NCBI GenBank assembly: GCA_023974075.1
Contig: CM043797.1
Location: forward strand, 820,001-884,000
Length of the DNA stretch: 64,000 bases
Origin: Chaenocephalus aceratus
Lineage: Eukaryota > Chordata > Actinopteri > Perciformes > Channichthyidae
Direction: 5' to 3'
Positions within the stretch are counted from its first letter, which is position 1, and each line of letters begins with the position of its first letter. The notes below the pieces were generated by a model. It ran no database searches, had not been told where the DNA came from, and was given only the letters and a program-made list of their open reading frames with translations. A program made the position numbers and the translations under genes. Below, one piece after another: positions 1-12,893 of this stretch.

Positions 1-316
1 TAATTTACATTTTATCTCATCGCCAAAATAATCTGCGGTCGCGAGCTGTTATGTGCCATCATGACGCGCATGGTGTTATTTTTTAATATATGAAGCGCGA
101 GCTGTGTGCTCGAATCTTCCTGCCTGTGGGTTGAACTCTGCTGCTCCGGTATGAGGGTCAGCTACATTATCTACGGTGCGTTCGTTAACTGTGCGGAGTC
201 ACTGTGGCACAGACTGCACCGCTGGTGAACAGCTGTTAGAACGGGCCGTTCAGGTGTTCAGAGCAGAGCGGCAGAGCGTGATGTGAACTGAAATGTTTTT
301 CTGTCAAAATATCATT
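1..316. other. Unannotated flank
   Basis: No open reading frame or repeat boundary that I can name is visible in these bases. They lead into the first copy of the tandem duplication that starts near 317. Confidence 0.4.
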
Positions 317-447
317 AAGGAATCGTTGAGCTAGCTAGCTAGCATACATTGTCACTATCTGCTAACGTTAGCTTTAGCCTTCGTTTCTAATAGTTTTTTT
401 TCATAGGCTATAAACGGAGGTGGTATAAGTATAGTTATTGTGCTAGA

Positions 448-955
448 GTAAAAGTAGAAGTACTCAGATTTTGTCCTTAAAAGTAGAAGTACTCAGATCT
501 TGTACTTGAGTAAAAGTAGAAGTACTCAGGTCTTTTACTTGAGTAAAAGTAGAAGTACTCAGGTCTTGTACTTTAGTAGAAGTACTCAGATATTGTACTT
601 TAGTAGAAGTGGAAGTACTCAGATCTTGTACTTAATAAAGTATAGTACTCAGATCTTGTACTTGAGTAAAAGTAGAAGTACTCAGATCTTGTACTTGAGT
701 AAAAGTAGAAGTACTCAGGTCTTGTACTTGAGTAAAAGTAGAAGTACTCAGGTCTTGTACTTGAGTAAAAGTAGAAGTACTCAGGTCTTGTACTTGAGTA
801 AAAGTAGAAGTACTCAGATCTTGTACTTGAGTAAAAGTAGAAGTACTCTGATCTTGTAGTAAAAGTAGAAGTACTCAGATCTTGTACTTGAGTAAAAGTA
901 GAAGTACCAGAGTGTAGGAATACTCTGTTACAGTAAAAGTCCTGCATTCAAAATG
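448..955. repeat. 33-bp minisatellite, copy 1
   Basis: About 15 units of a 33-bp motif built from AAAAGTAGAAGTACTCAG plus a variable GATCTTGTACTTGAGT half. Short units lacking 5-10 bases are interspersed. Open frames across it on both strands are repeat artefacts. This AGTACTCAG-type minisatellite is familiar from fish genomes. Confidence 0.9.
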
Positions 956-1314
956 TTACTCAAGTAAAAGTACAAAAGTATTATCATCAAAATATAGTGA
1001 AAGTAGCGACAGTAAAAGTAGTCGTTGTGCAGATTGGTCCATTTCAGAATAATATATATGATATGTTTTATAATGATTGATCATGAAAGTGTTCTCAAAG
1101 CTGGTAAAGTTGCAGCTAGTTTGAATGACTTTTGTAGACTGCAGGGTAGCTTGTGGATTTACTCCAGGTGGAACTAAAGTCTGATAAGGAATCGTTGAGC
1201 TAGCTAGCTAGCATACATTGTCACTATCTGCTAACGTTAGCTTTAGCCTTCGTTTTCTAATAGTTTTTTTTCATAGGCTATAAACGGAGGTGGTATAAAG
1301 TATAGTTATTGTGC

Positions 1315-1845
1315 TAGAGTAAAAGTAGAAGTACTCAGATTTTGTCCTTAAAAGTAGAAGTACTCAGATCTTGTACTTGAGTAAAAGTAGAAGTACTCAG
1401 GTCTTTTACTTGAGTAAAAGTAGAAGTACTCAGGTCTTGTACTTGAGTAAAAGTAGAAGTACTCAGATCTTGTACTTTAGTAGAAGTACTCAGATCTTGT
1501 ACTTTAGTAGAAGTGGAAGTACTCAGATCTTGTACTTAATAAAAGTATAGTACTCAGATCTTGTACTTGAGTAAAAGTAGAAGTACTCAGATCTTGTACT
1601 TGAGTACAAGTAGAAGTACTCAGGTCTTGTACTTGAGTAAAAGTAGAAGTACTCAGGTCTTGTACTTGAGTAAAGTAGAAGTACTCAGGTCTTGTACTTG
1701 AGTAAAAGTAGAAGTACTCAGATCTTGTACTTGAGTAAAAGTAGAAGTACTCTGATCTTGTAGTAAAAGTATAAGTACTCAGATCTTGTACTTGAGTAAA
1801 AGTATAAGTACCAGAGTGTAGGAATACTCTGTTACAGTAAAAGTA
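1315..1845. repeat. 33-bp minisatellite, copy 2
   Basis: Same 33-bp unit as the array near 448-955, inside the second copy of the segmental duplication. It has slightly different unit variants, including AGTACAAGTAGAAGTAC and a shortened AGTAAAGTAGAAG unit. Confidence 0.9.
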
Positions 1846-2124
1846 CAAAAGTATTATCATCAAAATATAGTGAAAGTAGCGACAGTAAAAGTAGTCGTTG
1901 TGCAGATTGGTCCATTTCAGAATAATATATATGATATGTTTTATAATGATTGATCATGAAAGTGTTCTCAAAGCTGGTAAAGTTGCAGCTAGTTTGAATG
2001 ACTTTGTAGACTGCAGGGTAGCTTGTGGATTTACTCCAGGTGGAACTAAAGTCTGATTTAACACTTGATTATATTTCACATCATTCATCCACATCTGTAG
2101 AGTAACTAAAGGTATTAAATACAT

Positions 2125-2400
2125 GTAGTGGAGGAAAAGTACACCATGTACCTCTGAACTGTAGTGGAGTAGAAGTACACCATGTACCTCTGAACTGTAG
2201 TGGAGTAGAAGTACACCATGTACCTCTGAACTGTAGAGGAGTAGAAGTACACCATGTACCTCTGAACTGTAGAGGAGTAGAAGTACACCATGTACCTCTG
2301 AACTGTAGAGGAGTAGAAGTACACTATGTACCTCTGAACTGTAGAGGAGTAGAAGTACACCATGTACCTCTGAACTGTAGAGGAGTAGAAGTACAAAGTA
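2125..2400. repeat. 36-bp minisatellite
   Basis: About 7.5 units with a 36-bp period; for example GTAGTGG recurs at 2161 and 2197. The core is GAGTAGAAGTACACCATG plus TACCTCTGAACTGTAG. A single-unit relative with the same flank (AACTAAAGTCTGATTTAA) occurs at 13675-13810, so the array arose by unit expansion inside a dispersed repeat. Confidence 0.9.
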
Positions 2401-2402
2401 GC

Positions 2403-3227
2403 AAAACATTGAAATACTTAAATAAAGTACAAGTATCTCAAAATTGTACCCACGTATAGTACTTGTTGAGTTTATGAACTTACACCAGTGGCTATAAAGA
2501 TAGAAAGACTAAGCCTTGCACAGAGGCATGACAATACATTTTAAAATGCTCAACAGTGCTGCCAGAATTATAAACTGACTGCTACACAATTAAAATAAAT
2601 GCTTTTATATATTTCTATTAGATGTGACTCTTTGGCGTTTCTGTTATTATTGACACTGCTGCTTTCAGGGGGTCAGGGGTCGGGTCCTTGCCACCTTTTT
2701 CATACCTGATGACTTTGCCTCCCTGACTACAGTTGCTTTAGTGTGTAGAAGCTAGTAAGCCTACTATTTGATTTGTTTTAGATAGGCACAACATGTTTCA
2801 TATGCAGATGTTATTTTCCTGTTCCATGTTCAAATAAACCATTTTCAGTGGGAATTTTTGGTCATGGAAAATGAGGTAAAGGTCATTGAGAAGTCATGGA
2901 AAAGTCATTGAAAATCATTGGTGAAAAAGTGTATGAACCCTGACAATCACTTACTTCAATTTCTCAGCCTTAAACTGACTCGCTATGTCTCCTTGATCTT
3001 AACAGCTTTAAACCGTTAAATGGGCCTTAAACCCTAACGTTATAGGCCTCAAACCTAAGAACGTAACAAGAGACACCTACTTGAAGTAAATCAGCCTTAA
3101 ACTGAAAACACACATTAATATTTCCGGCATAAAAAACACACACATAATAGCATGCACCGTTAATGAAAGAACAAAGAAAATGCTTACCTCTTGTTTAGCT
3201 CAGAACAACGCCACGTGGTGTATATAT
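2403..3227. other. Intergenic, with a possible hAT-like end at 2942
   Basis: No gene is visible. Bases 2870-2942 contain repeated GTCATGGAAAA / AAGTCATTG motifs and finish with GTGTATGAACCCTG, the inverse of a CAGGGTTCATACAC terminus that I associate with hAT-type MITEs. No matching left end was found, so this is a truncated or unpaired end. Confidence 0.35.
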
Positions 3228-3734
3228 TAGGGCTGTCAAGTTAACGCGTTAATAACGCGTTAACGCAAAAAAAATTTAACGCCACTAATTATTTTAACGA
3301 GATTAACGCATGTGTATTTTTTTTCCTCGGCCGCCCCGTAGTTTCAGAGCGCATCGGGTTTAAAATACCATCTACAAACTGATGCTGCTGACAGCCCCGC
3401 TCCTGCCGCCTGCTTGAGGCAGACCACACTTCCACGCTCACCGGCAGGCACCGACTGGCCATCGGGAGGACCGGGAGGGTGTGTGTATGTGTGGCCCGAG
3501 CGAGCGAGAGAGAGACCTTACGGCTTACGTGAATTGTTGTTGTTAGCATCTGGTGCTAGCTAACTGCGCTAACGAATATAAGGAGCTGTTGAAATGAAAA
3601 CAGAGGAGTGACATTTCGCCGACAACTGCGCCGAGCACTTGACTTGATGCAGGAAGCAGACAGTGTATGAAGGTAGATATGGTGCAAAATGCGAGAGCGT
3701 GAAAACCTGATGTGAGCACTTGCAGAAAAAAAAA

Positions 3735-3838
3735 TCTGAGCTTGTGTGCTTACATTTACACTTGTATAAAATATCCACGTAACTGTGAACCAAATTTACA
3801 CTTGTAAAAAATATCCACGTAACTGTGAACCAAATTTG
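3735..3838. repeat. About 40-bp tandem repeat in left foldback arm
   Basis: Two units with the core CACTTGTA, AAATATCCACG and TAACTGTGAACC. The opposite arm (8224-8345) carries three units, so the arms have diverged in unit number since the element formed. Confidence 0.75.
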
Positions 3839-3892
3839 TAGTCACAGAAGAAGAAAAAAAGTTGTGTAGCTTGCAGAAAAAAAATGAACTTA

Positions 3893-4515
3893 CGGAGCGT
3901 CCACACTACAGCTTCAAAAATAGCTTGGAGCTGGGCGTGTCTGGAGCTTGGGGATTTTATTCAAGCAACACGACCAACAACCAATCACATGAATCTCCCG
4001 CCCCCGACATACAAAGCAAAAAACCCCCGGGGATTTTATGCGAGCAATATATATATAAACTCCCCAAACAGGCGAAAACCTACCAGTTTCCCCCACTGTC
4101 TCTGCCACCTCCCTCCATGCCTGGTTCCTCCGGTTTGTATCCCGGTAGGTGAAGAGGGTCTGGTCATACAAAACCGGGTGATTTGCTACGGCGATAGTTA
4201 GTTTCTCCTCCGACTTTTTTTGAAATATAGAAATGAACGGCGGGATATCTCTCCCAGTTTAGACGCGGTTTGATTGGCTACGGCTTCAGCTGTCAGATTT
4301 TGGGAAACGGGATTTGATTGGCTGGCGCTGGCTACTCCGGCGTCTCAGGCGACAGAAGTTGAACATTGTTCAACTTCTGTCGCCTGAGACGGACCGCTCT
4401 GCTACCCACAATTCAGTTCGGCGAAAAAGCGCGGCTACGTGACGTCACCCCATTGAAAGTGAATGGGCAGATTGGAGCAGATTGGAGCTTTCGACGCTGT
4501 AGTGTAGACGGGCCG
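3893..4515. mobile_element. PIF/Harbinger-type MITE, copy 1 (623 bp)
   Basis: Termini are CGGAGCGTCCACACTACAGC and, inverted, CGGCCCGTCTACACTACAGC, with the 3-bp TSD TTA on both sides (3890-3892, 4516-4518). A TTA/TAA target duplication is typical of PIF/Harbinger. No transposase is present. The equivalent position in the opposite foldback arm (near 8165-8180) is an unoccupied TTA (TAA on the plus strand), directly confirming the insertion. Related copies lie at 38053-38700 and 61381-61698. Confidence 0.88.
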
Positions 4516-5214
4516 TTAGTGATGAAATGTTCACTTGCAGAAAAATACATATTTTTTAAATATATTTTCCATTACAACTGCAACTTTATTTATTACAACC
4601 TCTCAAATCAGTCATTACAACTTGACGAATCTGCTCTGTGGCAGTATAAATCGACGAATCTGCGGTCTTGACTTTTGCTACACTTCTTGCGATAAATGTG
4701 TCGCAAAAGTAATTTTCACCTGTAGATGTGGGGGGAGGGAGGGGGGTTGGAGCAAAGGGGCGGAGCTATCAGAAGGACGAGGCTCGGGTGACTGGAGACT
4801 GCGGGGCGAACGGTTCGTGTCGCTACCAGTCCGCTGACATGGCGCATCAATCAACGGTACATTTTGCCCATTACTTGCCCAGTATTAATTTGAATATTAT
4901 TATTGTGATTGAGGATTAAATCCGCTTTGAAGACCACCGTTTTATATCGTGCAGTTTAGCGGCAAAATAACGTCAGTTAGCCAGCTAACGCTAGCTTTGT
5001 TGAGTTTATGCTCGCTAAACAAGTAGTGGTTGTAGTCTATACAGCAGTAATTCATATATTATAGCCTACTGCTTTGGCACTAACGGTTGATAACCGTTTA
5101 TGAAAATAAAACCAATTGAACTGTACTGAAATAATGACAAGTTTTATAATTGTCTTGGGCTCCTGACTGTGTTTTTTAAAGCCTTTGTAAATGATCCATG
5201 CTATTTTCTATTTA

Positions 5215-7450
5215 GAACGAAGACTTCAGAATCTTAAAATCCCTTAACGGTTGTATGCAATTGTGCTAAATTCAACTCTGGAATCAAGCAAATATTAATA
5301 TGTTTGCATGACATTAGTTATTTATATTTTGCCATCACTGAACTATACGTTTAATACATTTAAGTCAAGCTAAGGTACATGTGTTACATGTGTACAGCTA
5401 GTTAGTGCTCTTACCTGTGAGGCCTCCTCCAAACAGCATAATAACCAGACTGTATCATTAAAACTAAGTACCAGTTCTAGATCCTTGACTTTAGACAAAC
5501 AATTCAAGAGACAACATGTATTTAAAGACCAATCTTTATTTGAAGGTGCCTCTTAACCTGAGATAGTTATACAGTAATAGTATTGACAATCTAAAAAAAC
5601 TGAGCAACTCAACAGTCAACTTTATATTTCTTATTGTCTAAAGCATTTATTATTTTCATTTTTCCCCTCTCGTATTCAGTGTGGACGGATTGAGACAGCC
5701 TGGTGTCCAGAGGGCTGCAGAGACTTCAGGGAGAAACCTCTGTGATGGACGTCCTGTCTGTTGGTTTGGAGAGGACTGAGGGTCTTTCCTCAGCGAGGAG
5801 GACCAGGCCTGATGAAGGAGCCCATGCTGGGCATAGCTGATACCAACTGCACAGGCCTAGTCTGTCACTTTATTTGACTAAATGTGTTTACTTATACATT
5901 TAATAGGTTTACACCTTCTGTCCATATGTGCTTTTTATTTAAAACATTTGATTAACTTTTGGTTCACATTTCAATAAACTGTATTTGTATTTGCTCTCCT
6001 TTTGTCCATTATTCTTACTGAAAATGTTAGATTACACATTCACATCTGACTGAAGATTGGCCCCATTTATTTGTGACGTTGCAAACTCTGCGGTACAAGG
6101 CACAAGTGATGTGAAGCTCATACAGTGAGACAAATAGAAATAATCAGCTGATGGAGTGTAGATGTGGAAATAGGTGCATTCGATCAGCTGACTATGTTTT
6201 TCGCCACACTTTATAAGCCTGACTATAACCACCCCTTCTCTGAGGTGCAGGCAGCGTCACAAACAAATTATGGTCCTGATAGACTAAAAAATATTCGGTG
6301 TGCAGATCTTTGTTTTCACAATAAAAGTAGTTTCTTAGTCAATGTCCTATACTGGTCTTAAAATCTCATAACATCAGCTTTTAATGTTCCTCTTGGATGT
6401 TCTTCTTGACCCTCAGAGAAGGAGAAGATGTCATGTCCTTTCCTAACAAAAATTACAGGAAACATAAAACATTATTGCAGAACAAGTGTGTTATTTATGA
6501 AAGAGGTGTGTTTGTGTGTTATGGGGCTGTTGATATAATTATTTTTTAATTGTAATCAGATTATGAATGAACAGTATGAAATTCATCAAGATTGAAATAT
6601 ATGTTATTATCAAAATAATATTTAACTGTTATCAAAACGTAGTGCAACTGTAGAAGCTTGCTCTGTTGTCTCACTGAAAGAATAACTTTTACCACGTTTT
6701 TTACAGACAATATTGAGAGATAAATAGTAGCAGTTCTCACTATGTGTTAAATATCTTTGCCTTCAATACATTAAATTAGAAGCTGACAAAGTCATATTGC
6801 TTGTTAACATCTAAATGTGACTTTTTGCATGGAAAAAACCCTCAACTTAACTGATGTGTAGGTGATCTGGTATTTAGTATTGTTTAATGGAATGTATATC
6901 AGTGTATTCAAGTCAATACTTCATTCATTTAAACCAATATATTTCTTGATTCTTTGTACAGTATGAAAAAAAGAGTCTTTGTACCTGTGCTGAAGTTCAC
7001 TGCTGTGAGGAGTCCAGTGTCCAATACACTGATAATCTCACTCTCTGGTCCAGCCTGTCTGCATCACCTGGACACCTTAAACAAACAGATATATATGTAA
7101 AGTACCATGTGTACAAACAATATAACTGATTATCTTCTGTTGAACATGTTGGATTGTGTATTGTTCGAGTCAGGGTCCTTTTTATTTTACTGTAACTTTG
7201 GAAGTTGTGTTACCAATGCTTACTGTTTACTTGATATCAATTTGTAATACAATTAATAAAAACAACAAGGTTTGGGTTCGTTCTTCAGATGACTGTGACG
7301 TTAACGTGTAAGCTCAATAATGAACTCCAGCTCAACCAACCATATTGTAATATCTAAGTAATCATCTTGAAATATGACATTAATAATTGTAATATACACA
7401 CATCTTATTGTGAGGCTGATTTCACATACACTATTTCGACATTAGCTAAA
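5215..7450. other. Central region of the foldback element, no gene recognised
   Basis: AT-rich sequence between the two arms. Open frames are short (66 aa or less) and I recognise none. Bases 5690-5860 are locally GC-richer and non-repetitive in feel and could be captured host sequence, but I cannot name it. Confidence 0.4.
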
Positions 7451-8536
7451 TAGAAAATAGCATGGATAATTTACAAAGGCTTTAAAAATACAGCAGGAGC
7501 CCAAGACAATTATAAAACGTGTCATTATTTCAGTACAGTTCAATTGGTTTTATTTTCATAAACGGTTATCAACCGTTAGTGCCAAAGCAGTAGGCTATAA
7601 TATATGAATTACTGCTGTATAGACTATAACCACTACTTGTTTAGCGAGCATAAACTCAACAAAGCTAGCGTTAGCTGGCTGACTGACGTTATTTCGCCGC
7701 TAAACTGCACGATATAAAACGGTGGTCTTCAAAGTGGATTTAATGCTCAATCACAATAATAATATTCAAAGTAATACTGGGCAAGTAATGGGCAAAATGT
7801 ACCGTTGATTGACGCGCCATGTCAGCGGACTGGTAGCGACACGAGCCGTTAGCCCCGCAGTCATCCGGTTCGACCTGACTGTGACTGTGACTGACCCAAG
7901 CCTCGTTGTTCTGATAGCTCCGCCCCTTCGCTCCAACCCCCCTCCCTCCCCCCACATCTACAGGTGAAAATTACTTTTGCGACACATTTATCGCAAGAAG
8001 TGTAGCAAAAGTCAAGACCGCAGATTCGTCGATTTATACTGCCACAGAGCAGATTCGTCAAGTTGTAATGACTGATTTGAGAGGTTTGTAATAAATAAAG
8101 TTGCAGTTGTAATGGAAAATATATTTAAAAAATATGTATTTTTCTGCAAGTGAACATTTCATCACTAAGTTCATTTTTTTTCTGCAAGCTACACAACTTT
8201 TTTTCTTCTTCTGTGACTTCAAATTTGGTTCACAGTTACGTGGATATTTTTTACAAGTGTACATTTGGTTCACAGTTACTTGGATATTTTATACAAGTGT
8301 ACATTTGGTTCACAGTTACGTGGATATTTTATACAAGTGTAAATGTAAGCACACAAGCTCAGATTTTTTTTCTGCAAGTGCTCACATCAGGTTTTACACG
8401 CTCTCGCATTTTGCACCATATCTACCTTCATACAGTGGGACATTGTAGGAGAAGTCAGCACACTCAGCTCGGATAATGCGCAACATGATTGCAGCGTCCA
8501 GGCAGCTCCCGTTCGAGCATATGCCTTGAGTTGCAA

Positions 8537-8680
<144 letters not shown>

Positions 8681-8949
8681 TCAATTACATATTTTTAATC
8701 GACTGACAGCCCTAGTATATACTATATATATGTTGTGAATTTAGGTTTTTTAACATTAAATGAGCAGTTCTTCTCAGGATCACCTGCTCGCCATAAAACA
8801 CACAAGTCAGATAAAGTGATATTTTCAACAACAACAAAAAATTGGCTTCTCTTATTTAAAATTAGAGATTAACTCGCATGTACCATGCTCAGCACTTTAT
8901 GAGTTCCTAGAAGAATTGCACTTTATTGTCACCTCTGCAGTAGTCCCCA

Positions 8950-9171
8950 TATCCAACCCAGTCTCACGGCATTTCGTGTTCACCAACACGATTTTTAATC
9001 TATTGATTCGTGTTCACCATCACGATTTGCCCCTTTTTTTCGTGTTGCACAGCACGATTTTAAAAGCATGTATTTCTACTGGTAATGTGTTTCGTGCCTT
9101 CAGGCTGCAGCACATCTTTGTCTCCGGTTGGGTCGTGGAAGACCGGAAGCTGTGTGGTTCATAAAAACATG
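8950..9171. repeat. Dispersed repeat with CGTGTT/CACGAT hairpin motifs
   Basis: Contains three short near-palindromes of the form CGTGTTCACCAACACG, CGTGTTCACCATCACG and CGTGTTGCACAGCACG, followed by a GGTCGTGGAAGACCGGAAG stretch. The class is unknown to me. It adjoins the left arm of the large inverted-repeat complex. Confidence 0.5.
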
Positions 9172-10130
9172 TTCTTACTCAATATCAAGCCACAGTTATT
9201 GCTTTTATTTTAAATCGTATAATGTCTGACTTTTGTTGCCGTCTGTGAAGAAAATAAATGGCTCAGAGCCTCAGGATACTGAAATCTGTATTTTTTAAAT
9301 CTTTTTTTCCTTCTAATTTGTTATTCTTTTCAAAATAACACACTGTTATTTACTCACCAATAACACACAATTATCCTTGCTTTTATTTATTGGTTTAATT
9401 CCATAATCTCGGGCTTTTTTTGGCGTCCGTCAGGAACTGAATTTCAAAATAAATATAACCGGAAACAGACGTAGGCATTTCGAGCGATTACCCAAGATCC
9501 TCAGCTATGGTTTTAAGCTCGCTGATTGGATGTGTTAGCCGCAATGCATGCTGGGATTTGGTATTTATATTATATGAAATCCGGAAAACATTTTAAAAGA
9601 ATAAAATAATACTTAATTCCGAGTGCTCTTGCTTTTCTCTTTGAAAGTCATCACATAACGGCATTGTAATACACGGTTCGGCTGCATTACATATTACAGA
9701 TCTGCCGTAGTTCTTTATTTAGAGAGCCCTGATGAGAAGACCTTTTGATAAAACTGTAAGAAATGCCGCCGAAACTGAATACTTGACGTGGATCATAAAT
9801 ATATCAACAATTAAACAACATCTTCAATTTCTCTTCACACAATACGTCTCCTTGCAGTATCAACACTAATTTCGGCTGACTTTTACATTTGATCTAATTC
9901 ATAGATAGGTTATATTTACACCATAACGGTGCACAGCTGATAGAAAAGGACTGTAGTTTTTAAAGATATTACTGATTTTCTTTGAATGTAAGAATGTAAA
10001 TACTGAGTCTGAAATAGTATAGCAATATGCTGTAAAATGATGTGAAAGCATGCGTAAAAACTATACATCTTCAGATGTTGTACATACACACTAATAATAC
10101 AAAGTTATTATGGCTATGTGTACAACACAC

Positions 10131-12893
10131 TCTCACTCCCTAAGCGTCCAATAGCGACGTTTGGTCAGGGTCCGTGGCGTCCAATTGTGACGCTCCTAGG
10201 CTCCTTCAGCGTCATAAAGGGACTCAAATAGCTTTCAACTGATTGCAATGTATTCCCATCTGCGTCGGGATTTGACGCTCATGGAAGCACGGCATTCGTT
10301 TGTGTCGGCTGCCCTTAAAGGTAATGTGAGCGTCCATTCCCAGGAGTAAAGGATGGCAGAAGACACTACACTACCCAGAATCCCCAGCTATCGTTTGGAC
10401 TACACCATGTGCTCTTGACAAACCCCGTGATAGTCCTCAAGCTCTGTGATTGGAGAGTGTGCTCCGAGGGTTAAGCCGATTCTCGAACAGCACTTGAAAT
10501 GGGATGGAACCACGGCAGACTGTCCAAAACTGGATTTGAACGGGTCCACCGCGTCCCCCCTCCCCCACCCCGTCCCCAGAACTACACATGCTGGCTATTC
10601 TGTTTCGCAACATGTTCTCTATGGCACGTCTCTACTGGGTGTTGTAGTTTTAAAAGACGTTTTCGTATTTCCCATAATAAGAAGTTGCCAGTATTAAACT
10701 GTGTACATCCCTGGAGGTTTAGGGGACAGGAAGCACTCACATTTAAAACATATAATTAATAAATGGGTGAAAAATTGCTTGTGCCCATTATGGGCAGTAT
10801 TAATATATATACTCACATGCCAGCTAAGGTCAGAAGAGCTTTATTTAACAGCTGGTCTTATATGTGTGACCCCTGTGATAACATTACATTACATTAATTG
10901 ATAAGCCTGAAACATGCACTTGTCAAGGTTCAGAGGCACATTTTGCAAATATGGCAGTAGCCATCGATCAGCTTAAGATAAGATATACTTTATTGATCCC
11001 AAGTTGGAACATTTGCGTTACATCAGCATGTGTAACAGTTAAATATGCAGTTGTGTTTATTTGAAAATCATTTAGTATAATCACATAAATTCTGTGTTTT
11101 ATATTCTGTGTTTTATACAATTCTGTGTTCTTTATTTATTGATTGTTCAATACCTGACAAGGCCGGAGATGAAATATCTACATACATCTTATAAGAGTAT
11201 AATACATTATGTATAATATCAGTTAAAATAAGTGCTTCAACATAGTTAACATTGCTGGAGGTATGCACAAATATTGATAGATGTCTTGTAATGCACTATT
11301 GAGGAACCTGCAACCCAAGTTTTTCATTCAGTGCAGAACTACACCACAGTTGGGTAGGCCTATGATATGTCAATAAACCTTAGAAAATCTTGAAATCTTG
11401 AACGGGATGTGCAAAATAGTCATTACATACAGTCTTTAATTAACAATTAGTAGAGAATAACGAGTAATGAATATACTTTATAGGGATCGTATTAATATCT
11501 AATAATAAAAATATTGAAATTCAATAACATGCTTTAACCACCAGGTGTCCCTTTATATCAGCTGTGCACCTTTATGGTGTAAATACAGCCTATCTACCAA
11601 TTGGATCAAATATAAAAGTGAGCCGAATTAGTGTTGATACTGCAAGGAGACGTATTGTGTGAAAAGAAATGTAAGATGTTGTTTAATGGCTGATATATTT
11701 ATGATCCACGTCACGTTTTCAGTTCCTCATGTTTGTCTTCTCATCAGGGCTCTATAAATACAGAACTACGGCAGATATGTAATATGTAATGCAGCCGAAC
11801 CGTGTATTACAATGCCGTTATGTGATGACTTTCAAAGAGAAAAGCAAGCACACTCGGAATAAGGTATTATTATTATTTTGGTCTGTTTCCGGTATTTGTT
11901 AATGACGATGTGCTCTGAGATGTGAGACTGGAATTGCACAGGGGGGAAATAACGTAGGCTATCTTTAGATGCGGATTTTGTTAAACTAATATGTTTAGGC
12001 TGTGGACCAACACTATACATTGACGGGGAAGGGGGGTAGCAATAAAGATAACACCATTAAACAGTTACACAACATAACAGAAATAATATCGATCGCAGCG
12101 TCCCTAGCAACCACCTTGGTAACAATGAAAACGTCGCGATTTCCTGAAGTAATCTTCGTAATAACTAGCAAACTAAAGATCATGTACATCCACTGCACAC
12201 ATAATCTGAAATAACAACTCATATTTCTCGCATCAAATGACATCAAAACGCATTTTAATGGCCAAACTAACTTTAAAATAGGCATTTTCTACCGAGAATA
12301 AAACGAATTTCGGCCATGTTTTCTTTCTCTGCAGGGAGAAATTTGAAGATCACGAGACATAGACGCCAGCCATCGGAATGAATGGTGAAAAAAACGGGGT
12401 TTGTCAAACAGAGCACATGGTGTAGGCCAAACGATAGCTGGGGATTCTGGGTAGTGTAGTGTCTTCTGCCATCCTTTACTCAGAAAACATATTTGTTTCT
12501 CCGAATCGAAGGGGAAAAATACAAAAGCATTGCACACAATTTAAACCAATCAATGTTGTGTAATTAACAAGGATAATCTGGTGTTTTTTAGTCGATGAGT
12601 AGTGCAGATATCACTGTAAAATCAATCGACAGTAAGAGGAATACTTACTTCCGGGTGTACACTTCTCCGTTATCCAATGGGAATGGACGCTCACATTGCC
12701 TTTAAGGGCAGCCGGCATAAACGAATGCCGTGCTTCCATGAGCGTCAAATCCCGACGCAGATGGGAATACATTGCAATCAGTTGAAAGCTATTTGCGTCC
12801 CTTTATGACGCTGAAGGAGCCTAGGAGCGTCACAATTGGACGCCACGGACACTGACCAAACGTCGCTATTGGACGCTTTGGGAGTGAGAGTGT
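10131..12893. mobile_element. Candidate element with about 215-bp terminal inverted repeats
   Basis: Ends read ACACTCTCACTCCC inwards on both sides, followed by AGCGTCCAATAGCGACG and a long GC-rich arm containing CGGGATTTGACGCTCATGG. The arms are about 95% identical by eye over some 215 bp. The flanks share TGTGTAC but with a 2-bp offset, so the target duplication is uncertain. No coding sequence was recognised inside. Confidence 0.6.
10970..11045. repeat. Dispersed repeat with AGATATACTTTATTGATCCC motif
   Basis: Contains AGATATACTTTATTGATCCC, a stretch I recognise as a common dispersed motif in fish genomes. The parent family was not determined and boundaries are approximate. Confidence 0.4.

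Larger units (their letters stand above)
317..2057. repeat. Tandem segmental duplication, two 0.87 kb copies
   Basis: Copy 1 spans 317-1195 and copy 2 spans 1196-2057. Both begin with AAGGAATCGTTGAGC followed by GCTA repeats, both carry the 33-bp minisatellite, and both end with GGAACTAAAGTCTGAT. The copies abut exactly and differ mainly by minisatellite unit number and small indels. This points to a recent local duplication rather than two independent insertions. Confidence 0.9.
3666..8432. mobile_element. 4.8 kb foldback (long inverted repeat) element nested in the hAT element
   Basis: The left arm (3666 to about 5215, minus a MITE) is the reverse complement of the right arm (about 7450-8432). 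Both termini read TATGAAGGTAGATATGG inwards. It is flanked by a 5-bp duplication CAGTG (3661-3665, 8433-8437). The short relative at 44.4 kb has this site unoccupied, with a single CAGTG. Arms are roughly 0.9-1.0 kb and the central 2.2 kb lacks a recognisable transposase. The superfamily is unknown to me; arm length recalls Mutator-like or foldback elements but the 5-bp duplication does not decide it. Confidence 0.75.

Noticed and set aside
500..947. Open frames over 100 aa on both strands in the AGTACTCAG arrays
   Set aside because: They follow the 33-bp period exactly and appear in all frames without stops because of repeat composition; no protein family is expected.
3862..4201. Pair of about 100-aa ORFs in the 3.9-4.2 kb region
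   Set aside because: They lie inside a Harbinger-type MITE whose other copies do not keep the frames open.
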